The notes below the pieces were generated by a model, which saw only the letters and a program-made list of their open reading frames with translations, had not been told where the DNA came from and ran no database searches. A stretch of 64,000 bases of DNA from Anas platyrhynchos. Lineage: Eukaryota > Chordata > Aves > Anseriformes > Anatidae. A program made the translations under genes and the position numbers. Numbering within the stretch: the first letter of the stretch is position 1; the number at the start of each line of letters is the position of its first letter. The stretch spans positions 3,257,001 through 3,321,000 of the forward strand of contig NC_092607.1 of the NCBI RefSeq assembly GCF_047663525.1. Direction: 5' to 3'. Below, one piece after another: positions 48,600 through 60,700 of the stretch.

Positions 48600-51105
48600 T
48601 CTTACATCTGCAGGGTAGTCTTTTGAGCTAAATATAAGAGTTGAACAATCAATTCTGCAATACCGAGCTCTTGGCAAGACTAGCTCTAAATCATGCTCCG
48701 TGACTAATTTTTTTTTTCTGTTTGTAAAATACACATTGGTTACAACAAGATACGAGGCAGAGCTGTTCAGTCACACACTCTAAATTGTATTTAGTGTTAA
48801 TCCTGTGTGACTTTTAATATCCTTGCTTAAGCAAACTGTTAATTTGATATCAAACTTCTGCTAACTGAAAAGGGATTCTGTGGCAAGGGAACCAGATCAA
48901 ACTTACTGCATGATAAATATGTCTTCTGGGATCAGTGGAAGGGGTAGTTTAAGGATGGTGCTTGAAATGTGATGAAAACAAGAAAAGATATGTAGTAAAT
49001 TGGTCAGCTAATTTGCAAGCATGTCCAAGGCTCTGCAATTCTGCTTCAAAAAGCCATACGAGATACTTTAAACATTCTGAAACAAGTAAGCCTGTATTGT
49101 TTTATTAATCTTGTCTAGTAGTATCTACAGGCATTCATACTGTGCATACATTTGTAGGTATTATATAGCACATTTGGCATAACAATGTGTAATTCAGCTG
49201 CCACAAAAATGCTCTTTCCAAATGAAATGTGTTCGTAGACAACTAATTCTAGAAAACAGCTTATCAAACAGGACTTGTGGAATAAATTTCAATCTCATTA
49301 ATCCAAGTTCCAGAACACCAGGAGATGAAAAGACAATCATGGGATGGATATTTTAAGAAGATTACTGGGAAAACTAATCTTGTTATAGTATAGTGCAAGC
49401 CCACATCACATGTACAATTCAAAAGGAACTGTAAATGTGATTTGCGTTCCCTAGCTTGGCAGGGAAGGAAAAGTGGGAAGGTCTGGGCTGTTAAGCAGCT
49501 GAAATCAAGCTTAGTGTCAAATTTATTTGATGTCACTGTTTTTTATTCCCTTTGGCAGAAAAATGTCAAAAAAACTCATTAGCTAGATGAATTCTTTAAT
49601 TCAGGGCTCTTTGTATCCAAGACTCATGAAAGTTCCTCAACTGGTGGCAAAAAAAAAAAAAGTCATAATATAAATCACAATTCTCCTTGTGTTTTACCTG
49701 CACAGGAATCACTTCCATAGCCCACTGTTGGCCAGAGCAGCCAGCCTGTGGAAGCTTTGCTTCACAGACTTTGGCTAACGAGACACATCTCCCAAAGGAC
49801 AGCACACACTGCTCTCACGCAGGGTGCTTGCTCATTGCATCCAAAGGCAACAGTTGTGCCTCTGTAGTCTTGTGTCCTGTTTGCCTTTCAATTATTTCAA
49901 CGCCACCAGTAAGACTCATGCAGGAGCAATTGCATTGTCAAACCTTACTAGGAGCGGCCAAAACTAAAGTGATGGTTAAAAAGCAGTTAGTCACATGCTT
50001 TTTTTCCTTTTATTTATTTTTAAACAGTACTTGACTTCTGAAGAACACTTTTATATCATATGGCAGCCTTCACAGGCATGTCTTTGACTTCTACACAGAA
50101 CACTGAGTAATGGCATGCACACAGTCATTGTTTTCTTTAGTGTCCAGAGGAGGGAAAACTTGATGAATAAAAAAATACTTCTGAATTGCTAAAAAAAACT
50201 TTATTAATCTAATGGAATTATCTAAATATTTAATATGCCAGTATCTGCTACTGCTACATTGTTATGTTCTGCTTTTTAAATCTGAACTGGATATGAAAAA
50301 AAAAAAAAAAACAAATTTTAATTGGGATGCAACCTCTGACTTCCCAACCTAATAACCTACACTAAAATGCTAGCACCAGATGCCTTTGATATTCACAAAA
50401 TTTCTGATAAATTATTATTTTCCAGCATGAAATGTTGTGGTAGAAAAAAAAAAGAAAAAAAGCATCAAGAATTTCATGAAAACTCCATTGGGTCAGCAAC
50501 TTCCCTGTTCAGCACTATGAAAATCAAAATATAACAGTCAGCACACTGACAGGGTATTGAAAAAATCTGAGCATCTGCCAAGTCATACACACTGGCCTTT
50601 TGGAAATATGAAAAAATCCAAACACACAAAATTAATAGAACGTATAAAGGGTCAGTATGAAAGAGACCACCATAGTTTTGATTGTGGAGCCAGACAATTT
50701 CTAGCCTGTAGCTAAAACTAGAAATAAATGAAGACCAGGAGTAGCCCAACTGAATTTCAGCAAGAGACCCAAAAATGAGACACACTGAGATTTGCCAGTT
50801 TAATAGAAATCTTTTCAACATAAATGAAGTTTATTTTTTTTTTCCTATAGATTGTCAACAGTTTCCTTCCCAAAATGATAGAAATGGATCACAACCCCAT
50901 TGTGACTGTAGTAGGAACCTCAGACCTGTTTGTGGTAGCAGATTAAAAGGTCAGCAGCTATTGATCACCAGGGACACAAAACACTTACATGGAGAAATGC
51001 CAACCTTGATTTTCTGATGACCACAAATCTTCCCAAAGACGCTGTGGTATTTTAGGGTATAACTGTTACAGCAAGTCTTAGAGTAAGCCTGAGCACTCCG
51101 CCTTG
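48600..51105. other. Intergenic, AT-rich, no gene supported
   Basis: A-tracts lie near 49,650-49,661, 50,296-50,311 and 50,443-50,460. Minus-strand open frames of 90-115 codons have no domain. Nothing else was recognised. Confidence 0.55.
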
Positions 51106-51200
51106 CAAGACTGGGTTTAACGCTGATCTAATTCATTTATGATCTTTAAGGATGATCCTTACAGGTCCCTTCCAACTTGGGATACTCTATTATTTGTTCA
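51105..51200 (+). mobile_element. CR1 3' tail fragment
   Basis: Plus strand reads ...GATCTTTAAGGATGATCC...GGTCCCTTCCAACTTGGG followed by ATACTCTATTATTTG, matching the sense 3' end of CR1. It is short and diverged. Confidence 0.6.
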
Positions 51201-52637
51201 GGTTCAGCCCTAAAATTGATCAAAACATTTTAATTTTTCCAAGCTCAGAGAAACCATTTAAAGAGTGGAAACAGTAAATGCCTGTTAGATGAGCAGCTGC
51301 CTTGTTAACAGCTTTGCACTGAGGACACAGCAATTTCTAATGATACTAGTAATATTTTTGGCTAAAGGAATAATTTTTTGAGAAAAATGTAGCTTTGATG
51401 GCTCTTTTATTATTAGCAAATAAATTTTACATAGGCATTGATGAAAAAGACTGCTCTGTCAAAGAGATGGAGCAAAAAAAAAAAAAAAAGGAAATTATGG
51501 AGCAATATGGTGTTAACTTGAAAGTGACTTTAGAGAAGAGTGTGAACACTTTCATCTTGCAAAAATTGAACTGAGTGTTGCTGGTCCATTTACATGGGAC
51601 AGGTTTTTCAACTGCAATGTTGAAAGAGTGTACAAGAACACATTACAAGACTATTCAACTTACACAGTACAAGAGAAAGCACAACACAGTTATTGCTAAT
51701 AATGCTTAGAAGAGGCAATTATTTAAATGTATTTAGCCTTTGTGAATTTGTAGTAGCACATTTTCAAATTTTTATCCACTTTCATAATTAAAATAACTTT
51801 GTGACTTAACATTTTAATACATAAGCTCTTCAGTATCTACTTAGCTTTAAAAGGACTAGACAAACATTTTATGCAAACACAGTGTGTAGGACTGTTTCAC
51901 TGAATCCCCCTTACCAAAAACTACTGATTTATTTATTTATTTATTTTTGCAATGATACCTTTGTTTCCCAATTGTTTTTTCTTGGCAAGAGCTAAATAGT
52001 CTTCTCTCCATTAAAACCAAGCTGCTGTGTGAAAGCAACAATGGGCGCTAATTAGCAGTATATCCTTACTGTGACGTACTTTGTTGCAATTTTAAGTACA
52101 GCAACTTGGGAAATTGCACCCGTGATAAAATACGGAGTAGGAGCTGGTGTCTGTTGTGATGCCCAGTCATACCCAAATGGCTTTTGCATTTGGACTTGGA
52201 CATGAAAAATACCAGAGGTTTTGTCCCTTTAACATGTGGCTAGGATTGCCTCTTTAAGGAGCATTTGATCTGCCTTCTCTTAAAAAAAATAAAAGAGAAG
52301 GAGGGAAAAAAGGCATTTAAACATTGAAACCTATTTTCTGGTTAGAAATAGTGAAGAATGAAAGAATGGTAGCTTAGAATGGTACTACTGAAAGCATACT
52401 CTGTCGAGGATATTTTTTGGTGTCGTTAACATTGGATATTCAAAAATTTAAACACCTTATAGCAGGTTGCTAAAACACTGAAATTCAAAATGGGAGAAGG
52501 AATACAGTTTAAAAACACTATTTTTTTCATTTCTAGTTGAATACAATTTATTATGTTAGAATACTGCTAGTGGTACACAAAATCATTTGTCTGAGAATAA
52601 AATAAACTCTTGGATAAGTATTCACCATCTGTATGAT

Positions 52638-52643
52638 TTTATT
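52638..52643 (-). promoter_or_regulatory. AATAAA poly(A) signal after small membrane-protein frame
   Basis: The minus-strand hexamer lies 57 nt past the stop codon of the 52.7-kb open frame, a natural distance for a terminal exon. Use is inferred. Confidence 0.4.
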
Positions 52644-52700
52644 CAGTTCTAATCCAGAGATTAAATTAATATCCTAGAGATTTTAATTTGCTTTAACAAC

Positions 52701-52877
52701 TTAATTTTCCCCAGCCTCCTTCCATGGGATGTTCAGGTTCTTGCTCAGAAGTTCCTGGTTATTAAAGAAGTATATGAATCCGATCAGCAGATAAAAGGTA
52801 GCAATACAGCATGTCACAGCCACAAAGATGAAGTTGAGTATTTCCAGATTGGTAACTACCTCTGGAGCAGTATTTCT
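52701..52877 (-). CDS. Possible terminal coding exon of a small membrane protein, unidentified
   Basis: The minus strand is open for 58 codons to TAA (52703-52701). It has one strongly hydrophobic segment of about 22 residues (FIFVAVTCCIATFYLLIGFI), preceded by VVTNLEILN and followed by a polar tail with NNQELLSKNLNIPWKE. Codon choice (CTG for Leu, ATC, AAC, AAG, TTC) looks like real vertebrate coding sequence in AT-rich surroundings. A poly(A) signal follows. There is no in-frame Met, so upstream exons would be needed. Acceptor-like sites exist (TTCAG at 52882; AAG and CCAG just inside), but the strongest one brings an in-frame TGA. I do not recognise the family; a processed pseudogene fragment is an alternative. 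Confidence 0.35.
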   Translation of the reverse strand, partial: RNTAPEVVTNLEILNFIFVAVTCCIATFYLLIGFIYFFNNQELLSKNLNIPWKEAGEN

Positions 52878-52899
52878 TCATCTGAACTTAAACAGAGGA

Positions 52900-55800
52900 A
52901 TCATCTATATAAAACTACTTAAATATAGAAGCCCTTAAGGAAGCTATTACATTGATTCACGCTTGTTCTGTTGGTTTCTATCTGCAGACAAACCAAACAA
53001 TTATGTGGTCACTTCACAAAACAAGAAGATTATGTGAAGTGATACATACACATCGTATCCCTTTCCTGCAGTTAGGCACTTCTGGAACCTCTACCATTTG
53101 TCTTTATACATTGAATCAGAATAAAAATCCTATTTTAAACTTTGGCCAGTAAGTTAAAACACTATTTTTATTTGATCCTCAGGTAATAGAATAATTGCAG
53201 TAGATTTCTACATACAGCTACATTTAACCCTGATGTATGTTACTAAAATTAATGTTCTCAATTCTCCAGCCAAACAGCTACCTTGCTAACTGCAGATTCC
53301 CCAGCTGAGTCAGACAGGATTTATCTCAAGGAAATACCAGCTGTCTAATCAAAAAAAAAAAAAAAAAAAAAGTCTATTTGACACAAGGTGAGCCAGTATA
53401 AGAGCTTCAGCAACAGCACTGTCATTACAATTAGAACCGACTGCAAAACAAAATTCAATTTTAAATGCAATTCAAGGTATGGGAATGTATTTTAGTATCA
53501 TGGAACAAACATGTATCACAGTGAATCTGGGCTGCTGCTCATTCTGTAGGCACATTTTAGGTATCCTACAGGTCAGCATTCCCAAAAATAAATTTTGCAC
53601 AGATACTTCTTTTCTTTAAGATCCATCGTTCTTAGTTTCAGGATGGAGATCATGAAAAATCATGTTTCTTCCTTTGGGAAGTCAGGATTTCCTACTAACA
53701 AATATTTTGCTTAAAATATTCCCTGACCAATTTTTATTATTCACCTTTAAGTGTTGCAGTTTTTCATCTCAAGCATAACAAACTGACCCATTCAAGAAAG
53801 CACATAAAAGTCCAAAATCCTTGAATAAACATGGACTACCCAGCTACCCTTCTTCTTATACATCATCTTTAGCATGCAACCTGTTACTTAAAATAGAAAA
53901 CTTATGCAGCAGTTGTTAAGCTTGATAACACAGCACTGGAAAAGGTTTCATTTGTTAAAGTTTTATATGCAGCACATCTACAAAGCCACTTCTTGGGATC
54001 TTATACACGGCATTGAAATGGGACATTTGACTGCATCCTTTCAAAAAAAATTGTGGCACGGTATTGCTCTTTTTACAAGAGCCATTAATAAGTGCAGCTG
54101 TATGTATACTAGTAATAATAAGAAAAGGCTTTAAGAAAAGCAATGCAAAAGCTGCTAGAATTTAGACACTGGCTTAAGGCTTTAAAATTTTAGAAAGCAG
54201 TAATGAATGCTTTCCTTTGAATACCAGAGAATACCAGAGAATAAGAACCTAATGACCAGAGTCCGTCAAAGTGAGGGAGTACAGGCAGATAGGACATTTT
54301 CTTTGGTGAAGGAAAATATACTGCCTACACTCTCTTTGCTGATTTTATTTACAAGCTGAACTACTGGAAATTTAACAAAAATATTTCCAGGATCTGTTTT
54401 CCAGAGTTTTGAGCTGCTACTTTGGAGCTTGGTATGCTCTGCATGTTTTTGAAGTAGGATGGATAGGCTTTAAAAAAGGTCCAAATGAACTAGACTGAAA
54501 TGGACTGAAATTCAGTGGCTTATTCTGCCACATGACCTCTCCTATCATCCAGTAGTCTCTCTCCTCAGGAATCACCCTCAATTATAGAAGTTACTGGAAA
54601 CCCCTCAGAATTAAACCTCCTTCCTCTGCACTTGGAGACAGTGGCTTAGGGGCAGCTCTCTATTTGCAAAACGCTGGCTATATGATTTAAGAGGCTGAAA
54701 TGACATGGTAAATTCTGAGAAGAAATAAGGTCACTATCTCAATAATTAGCAAAACAGTTACAAGTCTGATGTATCCTACTAACCACTTGGTCATCCTTAT
54801 TCCCATTTAAACGTAATTTTAAAGGGATGTTCTCTGTAGCTGAACTGAATTATGAGTGCAAAATTTCACAATTTATTTAATATACAGTAGATTCTGGAAC
54901 ACTCAGATTAGTAGTGTCATGTTGCCAAATGTTTTCATAGAAACATAGGGGGAAACGCATTCATTTACTAAAGTTTGTGGCAACTTAAGCAGAATCAAAT
55001 AAGGTAACAGGAAGTACACTGAGGGGAACGAGGGAAAACAACCCTAACCAATGAAAATCTGATTACAAAGTCATTTTAGAACAAACCTTATATTTTTTGT
55101 TTTTATAATGGGATCATTTCTGAACAGTAAGACTGCAAGTGCATACATAGAAGCCAAGCTAATGTACACATTCAGAAACTCCAGCAAATTCTGTTGCAGT
55201 CAAAAGGTTTCTTAAAGATCCCAAACTGAAAGTAAAAAGTTCAAAGAAATAATCTAAAAAGGTGAGGTGTCTTGCAGACAGCACTTTGCTAGTACTCAGA
55301 AATGTAATCTTTATACCAGTACTAGCCTGCTAGATTACTGCAGTCAGGGTTTTTCACATTTGCCTCAGTTTTCTTATACTCCTTTGTGGAACACTCTAGT
55401 ATCAGTTGAACTAAAGCATAATACAAAACCTTTAGGTGATTACATATAGTATGTAATCATTCTTCCTAGTCTTTGCTGCACAAAGCACAGAGGAGCCAAA
55501 AGAAACAACACAAAACAATAATAAAAATGATTGTAGTGCTCTAGAGAAAACACACTTATCTAGAACTCACTTTGGGTTACCTAGAATCCACAGAGACTTG
55601 AAGTCTTCCATCATGTGGCTCTTATTTCAAGGTCTTTGACAAAAGAACCTTCTCTTACATAGCACCTCAAAGATGAAGAATGCATTTAAGAGCATAGAAA
55701 CAGAAGCATCTATTGCAAAGTACCTTAATGTTCACATGAAATGTAGCATTATCAGCAAATTAATGCTGCAAAAAAGCTAGAAGTTCCATTCAAAGAGAAA

Positions 55801-56700
55801 ACTCTAAGTTGCAGCAGCTAAACACAGGCAGACCATTTACACTACTACCAATGTGATAGCTGTTTTCCAATGTTAATTGGTAAGTAGTTTCTAAGTTGTA
55901 AGAATTTGCAATACAAAGCCTCAGCCTAGCAAGTTTGTTTTAATTTTTAAATGTACAGCATTTTAGTTCTACAAATGTAAAAAAAAAAAAAAAAAAAAAA
56001 AAACAACTTTACAATGTTTTTTGCAGTTAAAATGAGCAAACCCAACTTGATTCAATAAAAATTGGTATGCAGTTAGTGTGGCCCAATTGCTTTCGATAAT
56101 GCAAATAAAATGGCCAAGACATTTAGCTTTAAGACATAGCATGTGCAGTAACAGCTTTTTATGACAAGAGTTACTACACGCACTGCAAATAAGTGTTTAG
56201 GAAGTGTTGCTACAGATTACCAGTTAAGTACACACTGAATGTAGTTCACATCCAAATGACACACTGCCATGGGTCAGTCTACAGTGCCAGTTTTTGTTGC
56301 TAGAAGGAAAGTTTTGTTTCACTTTTAAAGTACTACCTCCCAAAAATTACTAGGTGCAAGGCAAGGTTATGACTCAAATTACAAGCAAACAAGGAAACTT
56401 AAAAGTAGAGACTTAAACTTTGAAATCATTCCAACCTGTTGTGCCAGGTTTCTTTTCATGATCATAACATTAGTTTAAGCTCCCATTAATACAGCTGCAC
56501 TAACACACTGTGGCACAAATAACAAAATGTACCCACGTTACTTTTGAATTTCCTTGACCTTGCCAATTTTTCACATTCTCCACATTACTAAATAGTAATT
56601 ATTTATATGTAGTTGATAACCATTGTACAGTTACTCCATAGCTTTACAATACCGCCCGTACTATATCACAAGCATTACAAATCCTATAAAAAAGCAGCCC
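52900..56700. other. AT-rich non-coding region between the small frame and STAU2
   Basis: A-tracts lie at about 53,350-53,371 and 55,980-56,003. An imperfect 10-bp duplication lies near 54,220-54,242. It may include extended STAU2 3' UTR on the minus strand. No coding exon was supported. Confidence 0.5.
55980..56003 (+). repeat. A-tract of about 24 nt
   Basis: A long A run; on the STAU2 strand this is a T tract. No retroelement body was recognised. Confidence 0.9.
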
Positions 56701-56743
56701 CTGTAGTGGCATACAAGAATAAATTAACCAAAAAATTTAGTAT

Positions 56744-57635
56744 TACCATTTATTGGTGACAAACACTACGTTTTACTTACATTCCATGGGGAGAAAAAAT
56801 TCCAGCGTAAACAATGAACTGAAGCAGTACTTAACTTGCAAGGCTATCGTGCTTTACCTGGACCATATGCAAAAACTTTATTGCGCACAGTTCAGTGCGC
56901 AATAACACAACATCAAAAGCAACACAGTTTATATATAAACATAGGTAATTTTTTTCAGCCCTACATGGAGATGTAATTAAACAGTATAAAGCACTCAAGG
57001 AAAATCAATCTGCGGTTTTATATGCACTACATTGAGATCATATCCTGTAACGTAGTGAGCTGTGTGCCATCTATACACATAATCTTTAAAACATAGATCA
57101 GAGATCATTTAAAGTCATGTTGCATTCAAGTTCCCATACCCCCACTCAGGAAAACTAGAAATTAACCAAAATGATCAAAGTTTAAAATTCCTAAAGTGTT
57201 TTAATTCACTCAACCGTTGGATGATTAAGCTAGGTTTGCAAAAACATTGGACTTTTAAAAAATGGTGGGCACACAATTTGTTTCTAGTGAAACTTGCTAT
57301 TTCAATAAAAACAAAATAACCACATACATGGATATGATCTTCCCAAGTTAGTTCACAGATAACATGTCAGTCTCAGAAGACAAAGTTTCTAAACTGTGCT
57401 ATTGTTCTAGATACAATTAAGAAACTTTTAAATGAAAAATTTATAGTGTCATTTCAATCAAAACAACATAATGAAACTAAAAATTTATCACTGTTTGAAG
57501 AAAAAGCAACGGTTATGATTTAGACACTACAGTAGGTTGTAAAGACTGTAGCACTCTAAAACAGTTAGGTTACATTAATAGGAAGCATTTGATTTTCTCT
57601 GGTGCTTTCAGGTTTGGGTCCAGTCAAAAGCCTTT
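56744..57635 (-). other. STAU2: STAU2 3' UTR (minimum extent)
   Basis: Sequence directly after the STAU2 stop codon, AT-rich and free of recognisable repeats. Two AATAAA hexamers on the minus strand (56882-56877 and about 56750-56745) give 3' UTRs of about 0.75-0.9 kb. Neither has an obvious GU-rich downstream element, so a longer UTR reaching toward 55.9 kb is possible. Confidence 0.5.
56877..56903 (-). promoter_or_regulatory. STAU2: Poly(A) signal embedded in a 9-bp hairpin
   Basis: On the minus strand a perfect inverted repeat, ATTGCGCAC (56903-56895) and GTGCGCAAT (56888-56880), with a 6-nt loop, runs into AATAAAG. The AAT of the hexamer is part of the stem. The hexamer itself is 56882-56877. 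Confidence 0.6.
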
Positions 57636-57723
57636 TTAGGCAGTGCTGTCCAGTGTTTGTCCCAAAGTGTTTGAGTTAGCCGGTTTGAGAAGAGGGTCAC
57701 TTTCCATTTCTTGTTTCACACAT
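57636..57723 (-). CDS. STAU2: STAU2 terminal coding exon
   Basis: After the acceptor CATTTGTAG the frame reads [19 protein letters not shown] and ends LDSTA with TAA (57638-57636). It joins the previous exon at GT/A, forming Val. The mammalian isoform I remember ends a few residues after GPMSV with a different tail, so this is either a bird-specific or an alternative C-terminus. VKQE fits a SUMO consensus, seen only as a motif. Confidence 0.75.
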
Positions 57724-60700
57724 CTACAAATGAGGAAACACCTGTTACATGTGGGATAAAACACCACTTCCACAAACAAGACACTTCTAAAATCTATTGC
57801 AAAGGATTTGCTGTTCAGATGTCAGTCTGCTTACATGTAACTGACCTCTATTTTTAATCAGTTAGCACTTTGCTAATCCCACCATTTTGGTTATCTAAAT
57901 GATGAACAATTTATTTATTTTTCTGGTCAAAAATAATAATTTGCAACCCCCCACATTTACTCTGAGAGCAAGCTGTGAAACCTATACATTGTTTACACTT
58001 TACATGCAGGAGATTTCCAGAGGCTACTGTAACACTCAAACACACTGAAAAAAGTCATGTTATTTATAAATATATGTAACTAGTTTAAGCAGAGGAATCA
58101 AAGTCAGAATTCCTCTGCATCACAGCCATTACATTTTATCCACTTGCTCTCGGCATTAAGTTTAGTAACTTGCATATGACACATGAAAATTATAAACTTG
58201 ATCATAAAACCTACCCTCTCATCCTTCTGATGAAGGTAACAGCCCTTGGCATTTTAACTTCTCTGGCAAAGAAAAAAACCCTCATATTTTATTTGTTTAT
58301 AATACATCTTAGGGTTACAGGTTTCCATTAATGCAAGGGTAAGTCAATGGGTCACACTCACACAGACATTGGTCCATTTCCTGTTCTTGGCATCTCTGTG
58401 GTTTGTTGGTCCAACTCAGACAGCAACTTCAAAATGTTCAATGCAGCCTAAACGAAAGAAACAGCATTCAACCATTCAACTTGAGTCCATTTCATTTATT
58501 CAGTGAAACCAAGAGTGGGACCCACATGAAACAAAATAAGTATTCTAATTTTGGTAATATATATATTTTAAGATGCATAATTACGGTGGAAAAAATTCAG
58601 TGGTGATCTTGCCAACAAACAGCAAAATGGTACTGTGACTAGGGGATTCCCATAGCATTTATTCTAGCAATGGGGAAAAAATAATTAAGTGATACTACTG
58701 CTATAATGGAGAAAGAAACTAAATTAATAATGGCTCCAACTGTACAGAGCTTAGGTAAAGGACATTAAAATACACAGAACCAAGAAGTCCTTTGCAGAAA
58801 AAGACAGAAAAAAATAAAAAATGCAGTACAGATAGGGCACATGTAAATCCTTAAAGAAAATATATTTTGTCAATGCGGCATTGCTAATGCGAAAGTCACC
58901 TCCTTTGAGAACCGAAGAGACCTTTCAGTTTTATTCAGATCAATTTCATGTGTACGTCTTCAAAATATCCCTGATTAGGTATTCATCTTTCACTAATGCA
59001 TGCGCCATATCTGAACACAGGAAGGTTTCTCACATCAGCTGAATAACAATGTTTAAATTCCTCAGAGGCTGTCCTTTTCCTTTCCTCTACCACACTGACT
59101 TGTGTGTGTATTCTTCCAGGAGCTCTTTACAGCAGGGTGTAGAGATAGGTATGAAAATGTCAAAAATTAAGTGATGAAGATCAAAGAAATCTCAATTGAA
59201 ACACAGCCATTATAAAATTATTGCAAAATTTGTAAAAGTCAGTAAAAAAACAGTTTTTAAGTGTACGTATTAAGAACTCTTTAGTGTGTGGTCTGTACAC
59301 TGGTCACCAGTGTTATAGCTCTTTCCAAGTTATAGTAGTCTGTGTACTAGGAATGTGCTACAAATATCTAATGCCTTTTATAGAGAGAGCAGAAGACAAG
59401 GTCCCTTACAGTTTACAGACTAGAAGACTCACTCTTTCACAAAGAAATATTTCAGCTACTGTGAATAAAAAGATCTTATTTATAAGGGAGCTTAACAGAT
59501 TTAGACATCTCCTATTTAACAATTCATTGCATTTCTTCCCTTTTGGATTCCACTTCAGCAGAAAATCTGGTAACGTGAACCCAAGTATTGCAGTTCCCGA
59601 TGAGATATCAACTCGTTCCGTTGAAGAGAAAGAAAAGCGATATGCTCTTGTGTTTTAGAAGTTCCCCTTTAAACGTTTTCTTTAATATGTGTTCAGACAC
59701 ATAATATTGAGATAAAACAAATTACACTTTTTGTAGACACAAAATCATGAGCATATATCAAGTGTGTTAAAAGTTAGATTAGTGTGTTAAAAGTTAGATT
59801 AGATTCTGAAACTATTTCTCAGTTATTTCAGTAACCCATGATACCTTTAACAAAACATAGTCATGGAATTGTACAGCATTTAATTGTTATCCAGCAGTAA
59901 TATGAAATCTTGGTCTATCTGCTGCACCTCTTAGAGCTCACTGAAGACAAAAAGAAAGCATTTCAGCAATATTCATCATACCATATCGTGGCAAGATTCT
60001 ACGTCCTTTCCAATTCCATGGCTGATCAGTGGTGGCTGAGCGGAACAGTTTATAAGAGATACAAACTCATTCTTGTTATTTTTTGGAAAGTCTTTATATT
60101 CAACCTAAAGGAAACAGAATGATTTAGTTCTTTTCAGTTAACCAGGTACAGGAAATACACCACATTTTCTAAAGATTATTTCCCCATATACACAGCCAAA
60201 CCTTACTTTTATTGATTCTCTGGCAGCCAGGAAGAACCATTTACTTTGAAGTTTGAATGCAATTGCAATTGTTTTGAGTAATCACAAGAACTCTGCAAGC
60301 CTTCTGAATAACAGTTGCTACATAGTAATGATTGTTTCTGAAATCTTTATTCTGATCATAGCTACCTGCATTTATTTTTTTTCCTATTTGACTTCTTATT
60401 CCATGGAGTTCTTACTGAGAGTAATATTCATAATGTATCAATATAGAAAAGTAAATGCAATTCTAATTAAAGGGACCAAACACAACATTTGTTGTAAGCC
60501 TTGCATTTTCTTAATGTATCAAGGATTTTTCAAAAAATGATTTCAGATCAACCAAGTACACATTGTGTTCCCACATCACGACAATTTGCAGAAAATACTA
60601 TTTTCAATTTCATTCTTCAATGAGACCTAGAGATTAGTGCTGAATTAAGTCTGGGCATGTAGTGCATAAATGCATATTTAAAAACCAAATAAAAGAGCTG

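Noticed and set aside
59284..59658. 124-codon plus-strand open frame in a STAU2 intron
   Set aside because: Length is within chance expectation for this much AT-rich sequence, with no domain, no splice context and antisense to the gene.
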